64,000 nt of DNA from Diphasiastrum complanatum (lineage: Eukaryota; Streptophyta; Lycopodiopsida; Lycopodiales; Lycopodiaceae): contig CM055093.1 in assembly GCA_029204225.1 (NCBI GenBank), forward strand, positions 4,432,056-4,496,055. Direction: 5' to 3'. Shown in pieces: positions 11,964 to 23,342 of this stretch (positions within the stretch are counted from its first letter, which is position 1; the number at the start of each line of letters is the position of its first letter). Both the position numbers and the translations under genes were made by a program. Under the pieces are notes generated by a model. It searched no databases and had not been told where the DNA came from. It was given only the letters and a program-made list of their open reading frames with translations.

Positions 11964-12587
11964 TCCCCCGAAGATAAGAAAAACAAAGTCCTTTCAGAGC
12001 AATTCAAAAGACTTATTTTGAAAGCGAAGGCAGAACAAAAGGACAGGGAAAGACTAGCACGCGGTGAGACAATTGCGGAGGAGGATCCATTAGAGACGTA
12101 CCTCCCCAAAAATGTAAATGATCAACCATGCTTTTACACAATTGAAGAGGGCGATTGCAAAGAAATTTCAAGATTTTTAAAGAAAAGACCTTACACACTT
12201 TGCATTGCCGATATACCATATGGATTTCAGATGAAAGAATCAATAAGTGATGATTTTCCTTTCAAATTCACTGAAGTCCATAGTTTCATGCAAGGCTTTC
12301 TCAAAGTCACAACGTCTCCTATTTGTGCTGTTCATAAAGGCAGGCATGTTGCTGCAATAAATTTAGATTGTAATTTAGTTGATTTTGTAAAAATGAGATT
12401 AGAATCTCTTTCAGTTTTGCCAGATGAACTGGTTGAAGTAGGAAAGAGTTTAGACAACGAGGATTCAGCAATTTCCTTGTCTAAGGAACCCCAGCCTCCT
12501 GCTAGCGGAAAAGTGGGTGATACAGGGGAATTTGCTGATGTCCTACTTCAGGATTCTCCAACTTCAATTTGCACATCATTTTGTTGA
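11964..12587 (+). pseudogene. Possible captured exon with amino-methyltransferase-like motif (DIPYG)
   Basis: An open frame of about 208 codons starts right after a polypyrimidine-CAG acceptor-like site (codon TCC at 11,964) with no ATG, as an internal exon would. It is lysine/glutamate-rich at the start (SPEDKKNKVLSEQFKR), then reads TIEEGDCKEISRFL ... CIADIPYGFQM. The GDC...DIPYG pairing resembles the motif I / (D)PPY motif IV spacing of N4/N6 amino-methyltransferases, with Ile in place of the first Pro. The rest (HSFMQGFLKVTTSPICAV) is not recognised. It stops three bases before a Gypsy chromodomain remnant. It may be a gene fragment caught by a retrotransposon or a decayed host gene; the methyltransferase link is inference. 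Confidence 0.4.
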
Positions 12588-12590
12588 AGT

Positions 12591-12849
12591 GCATGTGATA
12601 TCTTCCATGTTAGTCTGTTACATGCTGCTATTGAGGATGATACTCCTCGCAAGGTTGCATTTCTTGATGATCCAAAACTATTTACTTTAGTACCAGCTGC
12701 TATACTTCAAGTTCATCTTCAGCATAGTCAACAACAACTGCAAATTCAATTTCTGGTTCATCTTGTTGAGGAGGCCACATGGAAGCCTATAGATGCTTTT
12801 TATCATACGCCGTTACTTGCGGATTAGGCTCGTGCTCTAGCTGCCCTTG
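12591..12849 (+). pseudogene. Gypsy (chromovirus) integrase C-terminus with chromodomain, fragment
   Basis: Translation gives ACDIFHVSLLHAAIEDD, VPAAILQVHLQHSQQQ, QIQFLVHL and EEATWKPIDAFYHTPLLAD. These match, block by block, the C-terminal integrase/chromodomain of the complete chromovirus at 53,955-54,839 (CDIFHVSLLRVAIEDD ... EEATWEPIDVFYHTP). The 'WDGRPI' part of the chromodomain is deleted, and there is a stop after LLAD. No RT or LTR of this copy was located nearby. Confidence 0.85.
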
Positions 12850-13382
12850 CACTCTGGCACTGGTAGTGGTTGTGCAAATTTCAAAATATGTTGCTCCCAA
12901 ATCCCAAGTAAAGCATTTACTAAAAATATTGTTACTAAATAAACTCCTCAATATTAACATCATGAGAGCTTGAAGCTGCATTTTTGAAACTTTGAAAGTC
13001 TAAAAATTCAAGTTGGCCAGAGTCCACGCTACATGCTGAAGCTGGAAACTTGAAAATTGCAACAACATTTGCACACTACACTACCTAGTAGAACAAACAA
13101 ACAAAGGCCATAAAATAGGAAGTTCGAAAGTTTGGATATTGGAATATTGAAGTGTAGGGCCATGGCCCACGCTACAATTTCAGTCTTCAAGGAGAAGCTT
13201 TGCAATTGCATTTGCCAATGTTAAACTTGAAAGTTGAAAAGAGTCAGTGTTGAAATTAAAATCTATCACTTTGACTGTTTTATACAAATTTTACACTTCA
13301 GTATTGATGGCTTTAGATTGCAAAGGCATGTCAAATTTTGAGTTGGCCTTTGAAGGGCATGACAGTTGTCAACTTTCAACAT
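12850..13382. other. Unassigned spacer
   Basis: AT-rich sequence with no recognisable protein. 'gaaacttgaaa' / 'aagttgaaa'-like words recur loosely but no array is formed. Confidence 0.4.
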
Positions 13383-13647
13383 TGTATAACTACTAGTTGC
13401 ATAAATCTGTATACAAAAAAGCCACAAAAATTAGATGCATGTTCACGATGCATAAAACTTTTAAATTTATTATGCGCATGCCTATTCCGTTCTGCAATTG
13501 TCATGTGATAGATAGTGTATAACTACTAGTTGCATAAATCAGTATACAAAAAAGCTACAAAATTAGATGCATGTTCATGATGCATAAAGCTCTTAAATTT
13601 ATTCTGCATATGCCTATTCCATTCTGCAATTGTCATGTGATAGATAG
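13383..13647. repeat. Tandem duplication of a 133-bp segment
   Basis: Copy 1 (13,383-13,515) and copy 2 (13,516-13,647) both run from 'tgtataactactagttgc' to 'catgtgatagatag' and differ by about ten changes. No coding content is seen. Confidence 0.93.
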
Positions 13648-13894
13648 TCACCTGTAACCCATTACACAACAGACATTCAACCCCTTGAGTACTCCCATAT
13701 ATATTTATGCTCTCCCAATGTTGCCTAATGTTTTGCGAGCCTTCACCATAAGGAGACTAAAGAGAGAGATCAATATCATCTGTTATGAAATGAATGACAA
13801 TAGGTCCTACTTATACCCACAAGGAGGTCCTAAAATGGAACCTTCATGGAGCCTTCCGGAGGATAAGATAGTGGTAGTGAACCTAATTAAAATG

Positions 13895-13985
13895 GATAAG
13901 GAGGAATAATAGTGCGCCCTCCAACAAGAGAGCCCCCACTCCAATATCATATGGCCAAGTACCTAATAAATGAATAAATGCGGCC
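13895..13985 (-). repeat. Relic of a chromovirus-type LTR
   Basis: 'atagtgcgccctcc ... gcccccactcca ... atatcatat' matches the LTR of the chromovirus at 53,640-53,690 ('atagtgcgccctcc ... gcccccactccacatataac') in the same orientation, allowing for a short insertion. Ends are not defined. Confidence 0.45.
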
Positions 13986-13989
13986 AAAG

Positions 13990-14430
13990 GAAACAATAAC
14001 GGAGAGTAACTGATTAGTTGATTAGCGTTAACTACTCTTGTAATTCTCTGTTTGGCTATCTTGTAAACTCCACACAGTGGAGATATAAACCTTTTCTAGA
14101 TCAAAAAGGATACACAGAGAATGTGTGTGAGTAGAGCAGAAAAGAAAAAGAATAGAAACAAAATAGTTGTGTATGAAAGTCTACCAACGAGCAGAACACA
14201 GTGAAAGAACAGAGCGTCAACGAGCGAGACACTGACCATCTCGCTCTAAAAATTAAACTGATAATACAGTTGCTCTATCTCGTGCATCTCCTTGTCTTCT
14301 ACTGTCTTGATTGCTAGAATGATATCTGTTCTGTGATCTGTAGTTGCGTGTCTAGGATCCTGTAAGCTTCCGCACAAGAAAATTCAAAAGAAACAAATAT
14401 GTTTGTGATGAACTAAACCCGTTCACGACA
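13990..14430 (+). repeat. 5' LTR of Copia family 1, copy 2 (5'-truncated)
   Basis: Homologous to the distal part of the LTR at 733-1,440 and to 18,340-18,520 of the 3' LTR; the first 270 or so bases are absent. It ends in ...ttcacgaca directly before the PBS. Confidence 0.8.
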
Positions 14431-14443
14431 TGGTATCAAAGCC
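14431..14443 (+). promoter_or_regulatory. Primer binding site, initiator tRNA-Met type
   Basis: 'tggtatcaaagcc' abuts the LTR end; it differs from TGGTATCAGAGC by one base. Confidence 0.8.
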
Positions 14444-14494
14444 TACAAGTTTTCAGTATTGATATCTAAGCAGTGATTTTCTAGACAACACAAT

Positions 14495-15394
14495 ATGGCT
14501 ACAACGATCCAGACAAGAGTAGCAATCAAAATCAATATGGCTACAGGATATGGAAATTTAAAATCAAAACACTTCTGAAGGGCGAAGGCATCTGGTCGGT
14601 GACTGAACTCTCAAAGGTGCAGCCTCCAGAGGGAGACCAAAGGAGAGCTGAATGGATCAGAAAGGATGAGCGTGCAATGGCGATCATTGTTTCATCCATC
14701 AACAAAGATCTACTCATGTAGACTAAAGACTGCGAAAGCAGCCATGCAACATGGGAAAGATTAAAACAGAAGTACGAAGTTAGGACTGCAGCTTCAATGA
14801 TGCATCGTCATAATCAGCTATAATCCATACGATGGGATGACAACTAGTTAGACCAGCACGTTGAGAAGATCAGAATGATCTTCGTTCAACTCGTTGCATC
14901 AGGACAAGTGCACCAGGTCCCAGCACCACAACAGATGATGTACTTCATGAAGTCTCTACTTACGTCCTATCAGCCGGTGAGAATGCTCATACTGAGTCTG
15001 CCAAATATAACATTTGACAAAGCAATCAGTCTTGTCGTTGATGAGGGACAAAGGAGAAGGAAGCAGTGATCAAAAGAAAGCCCTCTTCATGAAAGGAAGG
15101 AAAAAAAACAAGAACAAACCCAGATTCAACAAGACGAAGTCCTCGAATCAACAATCTTCTTCTTGTGATCACTGTCATAAACTAGGCCATACAGCCAACA
15201 AATGCTGGTTCAATCTAGCAATACCTTGCATGCACTGCAAGAAAAAGGGGCACTCTGCATACGATTGCATATTCAACCCAAAAAGAAATAACAAGGCTGA
15301 GAAACCAAATGTTGCAGAGTCATCCAAAGATGCAGATAGAGGTGATGAAGCCTTCACAATACTTGATGAAGCTTCAATGAGCTTCACTGAATAA
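14495..15394 (+). pseudogene. Copia gag (nucleocapsid precursor), family 1
   Basis: After an ATG at 14,495 the frame is lost within 60 bases, then resumes as YRIWKFKIKTLLKGEGIW, the N-terminal signature of plant Copia gag. One stop lies near 14,718. A long open stretch follows (14,875-15,394), carrying two CCHC knuckles, CDHCHKLGHTANKC and CMHCKKKGHSAYDC, near 15,168-15,270, and an acidic tail. Two knuckles are unusual, as most plant Copia gags have one. The protein would package element RNA. Confidence 0.85.
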
Positions 15395-15415
15395 CAGTAC
15401 GACTCTCAAAAGTTT

Positions 15416-16350
15416 ATGGCATTTGCAAAGCGACACACCTCAAAGAAGATGCAGATCATCAGATCTGACAATGGAGGTGAGTACAAGAGCAAAGAATTTT
15501 CAAAATTCTGCCAAGAACAAGAGATTGAGCATCAGTTCACTCCTGCATACACACCAGAATATAATGGTGTTGCGAAAAGAAGAAACAAGATGCTAGTTGA
15601 AGGAGCTAGATGCATGATGGCACAGGCTCGATTGCCAAGTCAATTCTGGACTGAGGCAATAGCTACAGTTGTAAACCTGCAGAACAGATCAACACCGACA
15701 ATGCTGGAAAATAAGACACTGTACGAGATGTGGACAGGTCAAAAGCCTGATCTATCATACGTACGTGTGTTTGGATGTGCAGCATACAAGTACATTCCAA
15801 AAGAAAAGAGAAGCAAACTCAATAATAAATCAGAACAAACGATCATGGTCGGGTACTCGAACGGATTACAAGTGCACATACTCTACAACCCAATCACAAA
15901 GAAGGTTGTTTCGAGTAGAGATGTGAAGTTTGATGAGTCTACATTCCCTGGACTAAAAGATGAAAAAGGCCATGAGATCTTCACATTACTGTTGGTTCAA
16001 GAGAGAGATCGAGAACATACATCAAATCATAATGTTGAGCCACAGACTCCAGAGCAGCAGGAAGCAGAAAATCAACCCCACGAACAAGAAACATTTGATC
16101 AGCGACGAAACGAACCCAGAAGGTCAACAAGACAAAGAAGACCTCCAGACCGTAGACAAGGTAGACTTTTCAAGCTTGATGTTATTGTTATGGCTAACAA
16201 AAAGGATGGAATGGAAAAGGAGATTGGTCTCAACTTTCCAAAGTTACCTTTTAGCATCAACAAGATTGGCGGATCTTATGGAAAGTCTAACAAGCTTCCT
16301 TATGCTAGATCTAGATCAAGATCTATTATGCTTCTTGGAGAAGGCTAGTC
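15416..16350 (+). pseudogene. Copia integrase C-terminal half, family 1
   Basis: A 310-codon open frame holds IIRSDNGGEYKS, the TPAYTPEYNGVAKRRNK block and FWTEAIATVV, then the C-terminal VFGCAAYKYIPKEKRSKL and VGYSNG. The second catalytic Asp (SDNGGEY) is kept, but the Glu of the NGVxE block is changed to Lys (NGVAKRRN), so it should be inactive even if expressed. The zinc-binding domain and first catalytic Asp are deleted. Past 16,200 it runs into a linker without similarity. Confidence 0.85.
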
Positions 16351-16559
16351 TTGAGGATAATGATGGTGTTTCAATGGTTCTTCATGGCAAGTGCAAGCAT
16401 GCAAAAGGTAAGGAAAGAGCTAACTTCATCAATGGAGGAGAAGGTTCTTCCTTGGAAACGCTAACAATCTTTAGTGGAGTGAAGACACGCAATTCGAGTA
16501 CTGCAGCTTCATTGAAGAGCCAACAACATGAAGCTGTCTAGAATCCAGAGGGAAAATTT

Positions 16560-18050
16560 TGAAAGCAGGCAATGTCAGAAGAGATTGAGTCGATGAGGCA
16601 AGATGAGGCATGGACGCTAGAGCCACTGCCAAAAACTAAAAGATCCTCGACTGCAAGTGGGTGTACAAGAAAAAAATAAAATCAGATGGCATTGTTGACT
16701 GTTACAAAGCAAGGCTTGTCGCGAAGGGCTACACACAAAGGTATGGTGTTGATTATCTCAACACATATTTACCAATGGTCAAGATGACAAGCATACGACT
16801 ACTCCTTGCATACGCTACACAACACAATCTGAAAATTCACTAGATTGATGTGAAGACATCCTTTCTCCACGAAGATCTAGAGGAAGAAATCTTTATGAAG
16901 CAACCTGAAGGATTTGAAGACCCCGACAATCGACAATATGTCTGTCGATTGCAGAGATGCATTCATGGTCTAAAGCAGACATCACAAGCTTGTACAAGAA
17001 GCTCGATAGTCTTCTGAAGTCTCTAGACTTCAATCCTACACAACCAGACTATAATGTCTGCATAAAAAGAGTAGGAAAAGATTTTGTGATACTGACTATT
17101 TTTGTGGATGATTCCGTTATAGTAGAAAATTCCTTGATGCTAATCAAAGACACGAAGATCAGATTTTTGAAAATTATGAAATCACAGATCTAGGAGAAAC
17201 AAAAAAATGCCTCGGGCTGGAGATCAGACGAGATCGAATAAAAGATGAAATGCACTTGAGTCAATCTGAATATGCCAGAAAAGTGTTCAAGCAGTATCAC
17301 ATGATGGACTGCAAAGAAAAGGCCACACCAATGATAGCTGGAGCCAAGCTAACAAAGCAAGATTGCCCAAAAACAGAAGAAGAAAAATAGAAGATGGCAG
17401 GTATACCCTACCAAAACCTAATAAGTAGTCTGATGTACCTTATAATTTGTACCAGACCCGATCTAGTTTTCTCTGTTTATGCCTTAAGCCAATTCTCTTC
17501 CAATCTTGACATAGCACATTGGCAAATGGAAAAACAAATCCTACAATATCTGAAGGGTACCCAAAATATGGGACTAACATACAGAGCAAAAAACGAAAGA
17601 AAAGGATTTGAGCTGCACCACTACAGTGATGCAAGCTGGGCGAGAGCTGCAAAGATGACAGCAAGTCCATACCTGAAAGATGTTCAATAGCGTGCAGAAC
17701 AGCAATCAACTAGATAAGCAAAAAGCAAACCTTGGTAGCTCAATCTTCTTGCAAAGCTGAATATGTCGCAACTTCAAAGGTGGCGAACGAGGTAGTGTGG
17801 TTGCAGATGATGATGGAGGATGATGATGGAATTTCAAAGTGCCATTTATCTGTCCCAGGATCATGTCTGCCATTCAAAGACAAAACACATACCTCTGAAG
17901 TACCATCACATTCGAGATTTGATCTCTAAAGGAGACCTCTAGGTCCAGTACATAAAGTCTGAAGACATGATTGCATATCTGCTCATGAAGCCGCTCGACA
18001 AGCCACTCTTTGCAAAGCAAAGAAAGGCGATTGGATTAAACGTGCAAAGC
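16560..18050 (+). pseudogene. Copia RT and RNase H remnants, family 1
   Basis: Pieces in different frames: CKWVYKKKIKSDG and ARLVAKGYTQRYGVDY (16,661-16,843), a DVKTSFLH block (16,850), IFVDDSVIVE in place of YVDD (17,100), the ICTRPDLVFSVYALSQF block (17,450), then RNase H QSSCKAEYVATSKVANEVVWLQ (17,740-17,800). The catalytic YVDD is altered to FVDD. At least six frame breaks separate the blocks. Confidence 0.85.
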
Positions 18051-18069
18051 TGCAAGGTTCAAGAGGGAG

Positions 18070-18532
18070 TGTAAAAAATGGTGAACTCCTGCAACTTTGC
18101 CACGACGCGAATTGAAACGACATGAAGCAAAGGTCAAATGGTGAACAATTTGCGAAAGTCAACGTACCTGGAAAACTCTAAGACATGAAGCGAAGCGAAA
18201 CTCGAAGGTCGAATGATTCGCAAAAGTCAAACATGCCTCCAGGACCAAAAAGACATGACATGACATGAAACGAAAAGAAACAAAAAAAAATCTTTCGTGC
18301 TGCCAACTGGCAGCTCAACGGGTGTGGAGTCTTAAACTTCACCCCCAACTAAAACAGTTAGCTTCTCTTGTAATTCTCTATTTAGCTATCTTGTAAACTC
18401 CACACAGTGGAGATGTAAACCTATTTTGGATAAAAAAGAATACACAGAGAATGTGCGTGAGTAGAGTAGAAAAGAAAAAGAATAGAAACGAAATAGCTGT
18501 GTATGAAAGTCTGCCAACGAGCAGAAGACACT
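18070..18532 (+). repeat. 3' LTR of Copia family 1, copy 2 (3'-truncated)
   Basis: Begins TGTAAAAAATGGTGAACTCC directly after the PPT, matching the LTR start at 1,440 (minus). Homology stops at about 18,532 ('gagcagaagacac'), where unrelated sequence begins. Confidence 0.8.
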
Positions 18533-19182
18533 TTCATAGAGATTTCTGTGTCCTTGTCTCAGTGAGTTGGAACTTCAGAAGCTTATGCGAAAATTACTTT
18601 GTAGTATTTTTAAAAAATTTAAGGTTTTTTGGATTTTTTTTGGTTGTTTTTTGGCTTTTTTGGCAAAATGGCTAGGAACTAATCTTCGCAGGAAGTACAG
18701 TAGGTTCTGCTGATGTGGTAGAAGGTACTAATTGCTCTACAAAAGCTACTTCAATCTGAGTAGAAAGTTATTAGATCTGATGTGTTTTTCCACCAATTTT
18801 CTCGCCAAAAACAGATTTTTCATATATTTCGATTTTTATGGAGTTTTGAAAAGGATTGGGTGTTTGGAACTTAACCTTCCACCTCACAATCTCTCCCTAC
18901 AATGCATACAAACAAAAAATTACGAAAAAACGACAAATCTAACACTAATCACACTAATCTAATCCTCATATCCAATTTTTGGCAAAAAACTGAAAGCATA
19001 GGAAAGAAAGAGAGAGGGAGAGAAAGAGAAGGTGCTATGCGGCGAGATGAGTGTGTGCGCTCCCTGACAATGGCACCATTGTTGTGTTGTCTTTGTAGTA
19101 TAGAGGTTCGTCGTTGGGAGCGACAAACTTGCCTTCACTTGCCTAGCATGAAAAGAGAAGAGAGGAGAGAGAAGAGAGAGAG
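18533..19182. other. Unassigned T-rich then purine-rich spacer
   Basis: T-rich to about 18,680, then mixed, becoming GAGAG-rich after 19,000. No coding similarity. Confidence 0.4.
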
Positions 19183-19798
<616 letters not shown>

Positions 19799-19799
19799 A

Positions 19800-21180
19800 G
19801 TAGTATTCGACCATGTTTGTTTTGACTTTTCATTGAGTCTGCTTCTTTTTTCTTTGGAAATGTGCATGTATGCTGCACATCCGAACACACGTACATATGA
19901 CAGATCAGGCTTTTTACTTGTCCACTTTTCATATAGTGTCTTGTTTTCCAGGGTTGTTGTTGTCAATCTGTTCTGCAGGTGTACAACTATAGCTATTGCC
20001 TCAGTCCAGAATTGACTTGGCAACTGAGCTTGTGCCATCATGCATCTGGCTCCTTCGACAAGCATCATGTTTCTTTCTTCAGACCATTATACTATGTTGT
20101 GTATGCAGGAGTGAACTGATGCTCTAATCCTTGTTCTTGACATAAGTTTGAGAACTCCTTGCTCTTGTACTCACCACCATTCTCAGACTTGATAGTCTGC
20201 ACTTTCTTGGAGGTGTGTCTCTCTACGAATGCCATGAACTTCTTGAAAGAGTCGAATACTTCAAATTTCTTCTTTTAGTAGTAGATCGTTGTCATCCGAC
20301 TGTAATCATTGATGAACATCAAGAAGTACCTCAATCTTGAGAGTGAGTCGACTTTCATCGAACATTGACATATGAGTGGACGAGCTCAAGGACTTCTTTG
20401 GATCTTTTTTCCTCATGTACAAATGGACTTCGATGTTGTTTGCCTTTCTAACAGACTTCACAGAAGTCGATGTCGGGTTTGGATATCTTCAGACCTGTGA
20501 CTATGTCTTGTCTGCTCATGTCGTAGAGGCTTCTCATGTTCATATGGTATATTCTTCTGTGCCAGGGTTGATCTTCGTTCACTGATGTATTTAGTATGCT
20601 ATCAGAGTTGCTAATAATCTTTGTCTAGTACAGGTTACCTTCTCTAGACCCAACAATCAGCAGTTTGTTTGATTTTTGCTCAATCATCCAGCATGTATTG
20701 CCATCAAACAAGACTTGAATTTCGAGATCTGTCATCTTCAAGACTGATAGTAGGTCTCTTCTCAATGAGGGTACATAGGGTGCTCTTGGCAACTCTTCTT
20801 GTCCCAACAGTGTACGTAGTTGTAGGGATCCGACGCCTACGACATCATGTCGACTCTCATTGCCTAGTATCACTGCTCTTGATTTGTCAAGTTCTTTGTA
20901 GTTGATCAAGACATTTTTGTTGCAGGTAATGTGTGAAGTTGCTCCTGAGTTGATGACTACGTCGTAGTCATGTTGTGTGTAGCTGTCAAAGCCTCATCGA
21001 ATATCGTGAAGGCTTCATCGCTCATGTCTGTATCCTTCGACGATTTTTCAACATTGGCCTTTTCAGCCTTGTTCTTTCTTTTTGGGTTGTATCTGCATTA
21101 GTATGCTGAATGCCCTTTCTTCTTGCAGTGCATGCAAGGGATTGTCGGGTTGAACCAGGTCTAGATTTTTAACAGTGATC
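19800..21180 (-). pseudogene. Copia gag knuckle - protease - integrase, family 1, copy 3
   Basis: Read on the minus strand from 21,180: zinc-knuckle and acidic linker, protease region (20,625-20,909; ILGNESRHDVVGVGSLQLR, LPRAPYVPSLRRD), pre-integrase, integrase core (20,100-20,560) and integrase C-terminus (19,800-20,068; MMLVEGARCMMAQAQLPSQF, YVRVFGCAAYMHI). It is closely similar to the fragments at 1-730 and 15,416-15,830 and supplies the protease/pre-integrase region that copy 2 has lost. Several stops; no LTR attached; cut off at about 19,800. Confidence 0.85.
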
Positions 21181-21610
21181 ACAGAAAGAAGTTTGCTTTT
21201 TGTTGTTGTTGCCTCTTGTCGATGACTTCGAATGAGCCATGTCGAATATGGGCTTGTTCTTTTTCTTTGCAGAATGTATTGCTAGGAAAGTAAGTCATGG
21301 TTGGGATGATTGGACGTATGCTATGTAATTGCAGTTGAGCTGATAAAGTAGTGAATCTTGTTTCAGACACGAATAACAACTGATGCTCAGCTATGACACA
21401 TGTCTTCCCCACTGTACTAACTCGTGCGATTTTGTGTTGTGGGGTGGTGGCGGGTAACAACTGAATATCCTAAAACTTGTTTCGCTTTATGGTATCTTGT
21501 ATTGTAAGACTTTATACAACTCTGTTTCTAACCTGTTATACTTCAAAATGAAAGGGTTTAAAGGGTTTGGTCCTGACTTTTGTCAAGGGGGACTATGTGA
21601 AATCTTTTTA

Positions 21611-21617
<7 letters not shown>
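21181..21617. other. Unassigned spacer
   Basis: No convincing protein or LTR. The 93-codon minus-strand frame at 21,179-21,460 begins in gag-like sequence but quickly loses similarity. Confidence 0.4.

Positions 21618-21696
<79 letters not shown>
21618..21696. repeat. (CT)n microsatellite, 79 bp
   Basis: A pure CT run abutting a Gypsy RT fragment with only a few bases between. Confidence 0.96.
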
Positions 21697-21697
<1 letters not shown>

Positions 21698-21699
21698 AG

Positions 21700-21892
21700 A
21701 GATTGAATAAAGTTATCGTCAAGAACAAATATCCATCACCTAAAATGGATGATCTGATTGATTGTTTGCGTAGAGCCAAATACTTCACTAAAATTGATTT
21801 GCAAACGAGTCATCATCAAATCAAAATACATCCTGATAATGTATCAAAAATTGGTTATAGGACTCGATTTGTCATTTGTCTTTTGGTTTGAA
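21700..21892 (+). pseudogene. Gypsy reverse transcriptase fragment
   Basis: The open frame reads LNKVIVKNKYPSPKMDDLIDCL, AKYFTKIDLQTSHHQIKIHPD and GYRTRF: the first conserved blocks of Gypsy RT, up to just before the FGLxNAP block. It matches 6,430-6,560 (minus) of the Gypsy fragment on the left of the window. Cut at both ends. Confidence 0.88.
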
Positions 21893-22484
21893 AAATGCTT
21901 AAACTACTGTAGGGTGTGTAATTTGGTTGGTGAGTAGCCCTTCCACCTACCCTTCCGCCTGTCAAAGAGGGTTAGAGCACTAGATAGGTATCTAACTATG
22001 CCAAGTTGCTAGATTTAGATGCTTTCTACTCTTTTTCCTAACACTGCTCCACTTTAACACTACCCATTCCTACACTAACCACACACACATCATGATTTTG
22101 AGTGAAAGAGAGGGAGAGAGATAGATAGATAGAAGTAGGAAGTAGAGAAAGAGGGAGAGAAAGAGAGTGAGAGGGGAGGTTAGCTCATTTGCTCATTGTG
22201 CATGCTAATGGAAAAACATTAACTAATGAAACCAAAAACATGGAAGATAGAAAGCAAAGACACAGGCACACAAAAGCATTAACAAGTATTGAATAGCAAA
22301 TGAGGATGCTTCTCTCCAAAATGGTAGAGTTTCCTCCTTCTTATTAAGCATGGAAATGGGTTACAAATGGTGCCTTTTTATCTTTGGGGTGGTCCTTGCC
22401 CCTTGCTTCCTATTGGCTACTTGCAAAGGATGGGATTGTAATCCACACCATCCACAAGAAACACAAATGAATCTATGGTGTAGG
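21893..22484. other. Unassigned spacer
   Basis: Purine-rich near 22,100-22,170 (gagagg, a short gatagata run). No coding similarity seen. Confidence 0.4.
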
Positions 22485-23199
22485 TGTTAGATTTCTTATG
22501 CTCAGCCTAAACAAATCATTCAAGTAATGAGCATCCTGAAAACCGAAGGACGACTACGTGCTTCAGACCTTTGCATTTTTTCCTTTGGAAATTTTTGTGC
22601 CTTAACCATTTTCTAGGCACCTTTGCCTTTTTCGCCTTCTTTGCATTTTTTGCACCTTCGCAAGAAAGGCGACACAATGACCAAAATTCATTTCAGACCA
22701 GTCTTAAACAATTTAAAGGCACCTTCGGGTTTTTCGAGTTTTTCGGATTTTTTGCAACAGTGGCAAAGGGCGGTTACTTAAAAATCCTAAAAATAGCTGG
22801 ACAGTTAAAATATTCAAAGGGTGGTTACCTACTTTTTAAATACAAAAACTGGCGTAAATAGCATTCAATGCTTGTAAGATATTTAGAAGACACTTGTAAA
22901 CATATACTACAAGCTGAATCAAGCTAAGTTTAAGTTTTATTATTATCGGAGTTATCTGTAGCCAGCCTAATCACGCTCAACAATCAAGCTAAAGTTATCA
23001 CTTCAAGCATTGTACTCATTTGTTTTGATATTAATCAAAGTGCAATTTCTTTTGTCTCACTACTGTATTGTTCATTTGTGTAATTTGTATGAATCATTCA
23101 TCTTGAATATTTCTGCTGCTAACTGATGCATTTCCGATCCTACACGCCTACGCTCAAAGCTTCTAGCTTCTGTTGCCCGGTCACCCACGTTTTACGACA
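22485..23199 (+). repeat. 5' LTR of Copia family 2 (left arm of an inverted LTR pair)
   Basis: 715 bp, from TGTTAGATTTCTTATGC to ...ttttacgaca, immediately followed by the PBS. It contains a cluster of 'ttcg/ttttt' words and 'gggcggttac'. Homologous throughout, in inverted orientation, to 27,138-27,834. Confidence 0.9.
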
Positions 23200-23211
23200 T
23201 GGTATCAGAGC
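23200..23211 (+). promoter_or_regulatory. Primer binding site, initiator tRNA-Met
   Basis: Exact TGGTATCAGAGC directly after the LTR end ...acgaca. Confidence 0.93.
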
Positions 23212-23342
23212 GCGCATTTTAGTAATCTGCATTTCTATTGCGGATTATTAGTCTTGTTTCTGCCAAGACGTCTTTCTAGCAAACGTGCAGCCAATAGTAT
23301 TTCGATAATTGTTGTTTCTACCAACGATTTCGTTCAACTAGA

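Larger units (their letters stand above)
13990..18532 (+). mobile_element. Copia LTR retrotransposon, family 1, copy 2 (decayed, both LTRs truncated)
   Basis: Order is 5' LTR (lacking its start), PBS (14,431), gag with two zinc knuckles, integrase, RT and RNase H remnants, PPT (aagagggag, 18,061-18,069) and a 3' LTR truncated near 18,532. Protease, pre-integrase and the front of integrase are deleted: the gag tail at 15,394 runs almost directly into integrase at 15,416. Numerous stops and frame shifts occur after 16,200. Confidence 0.9.
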
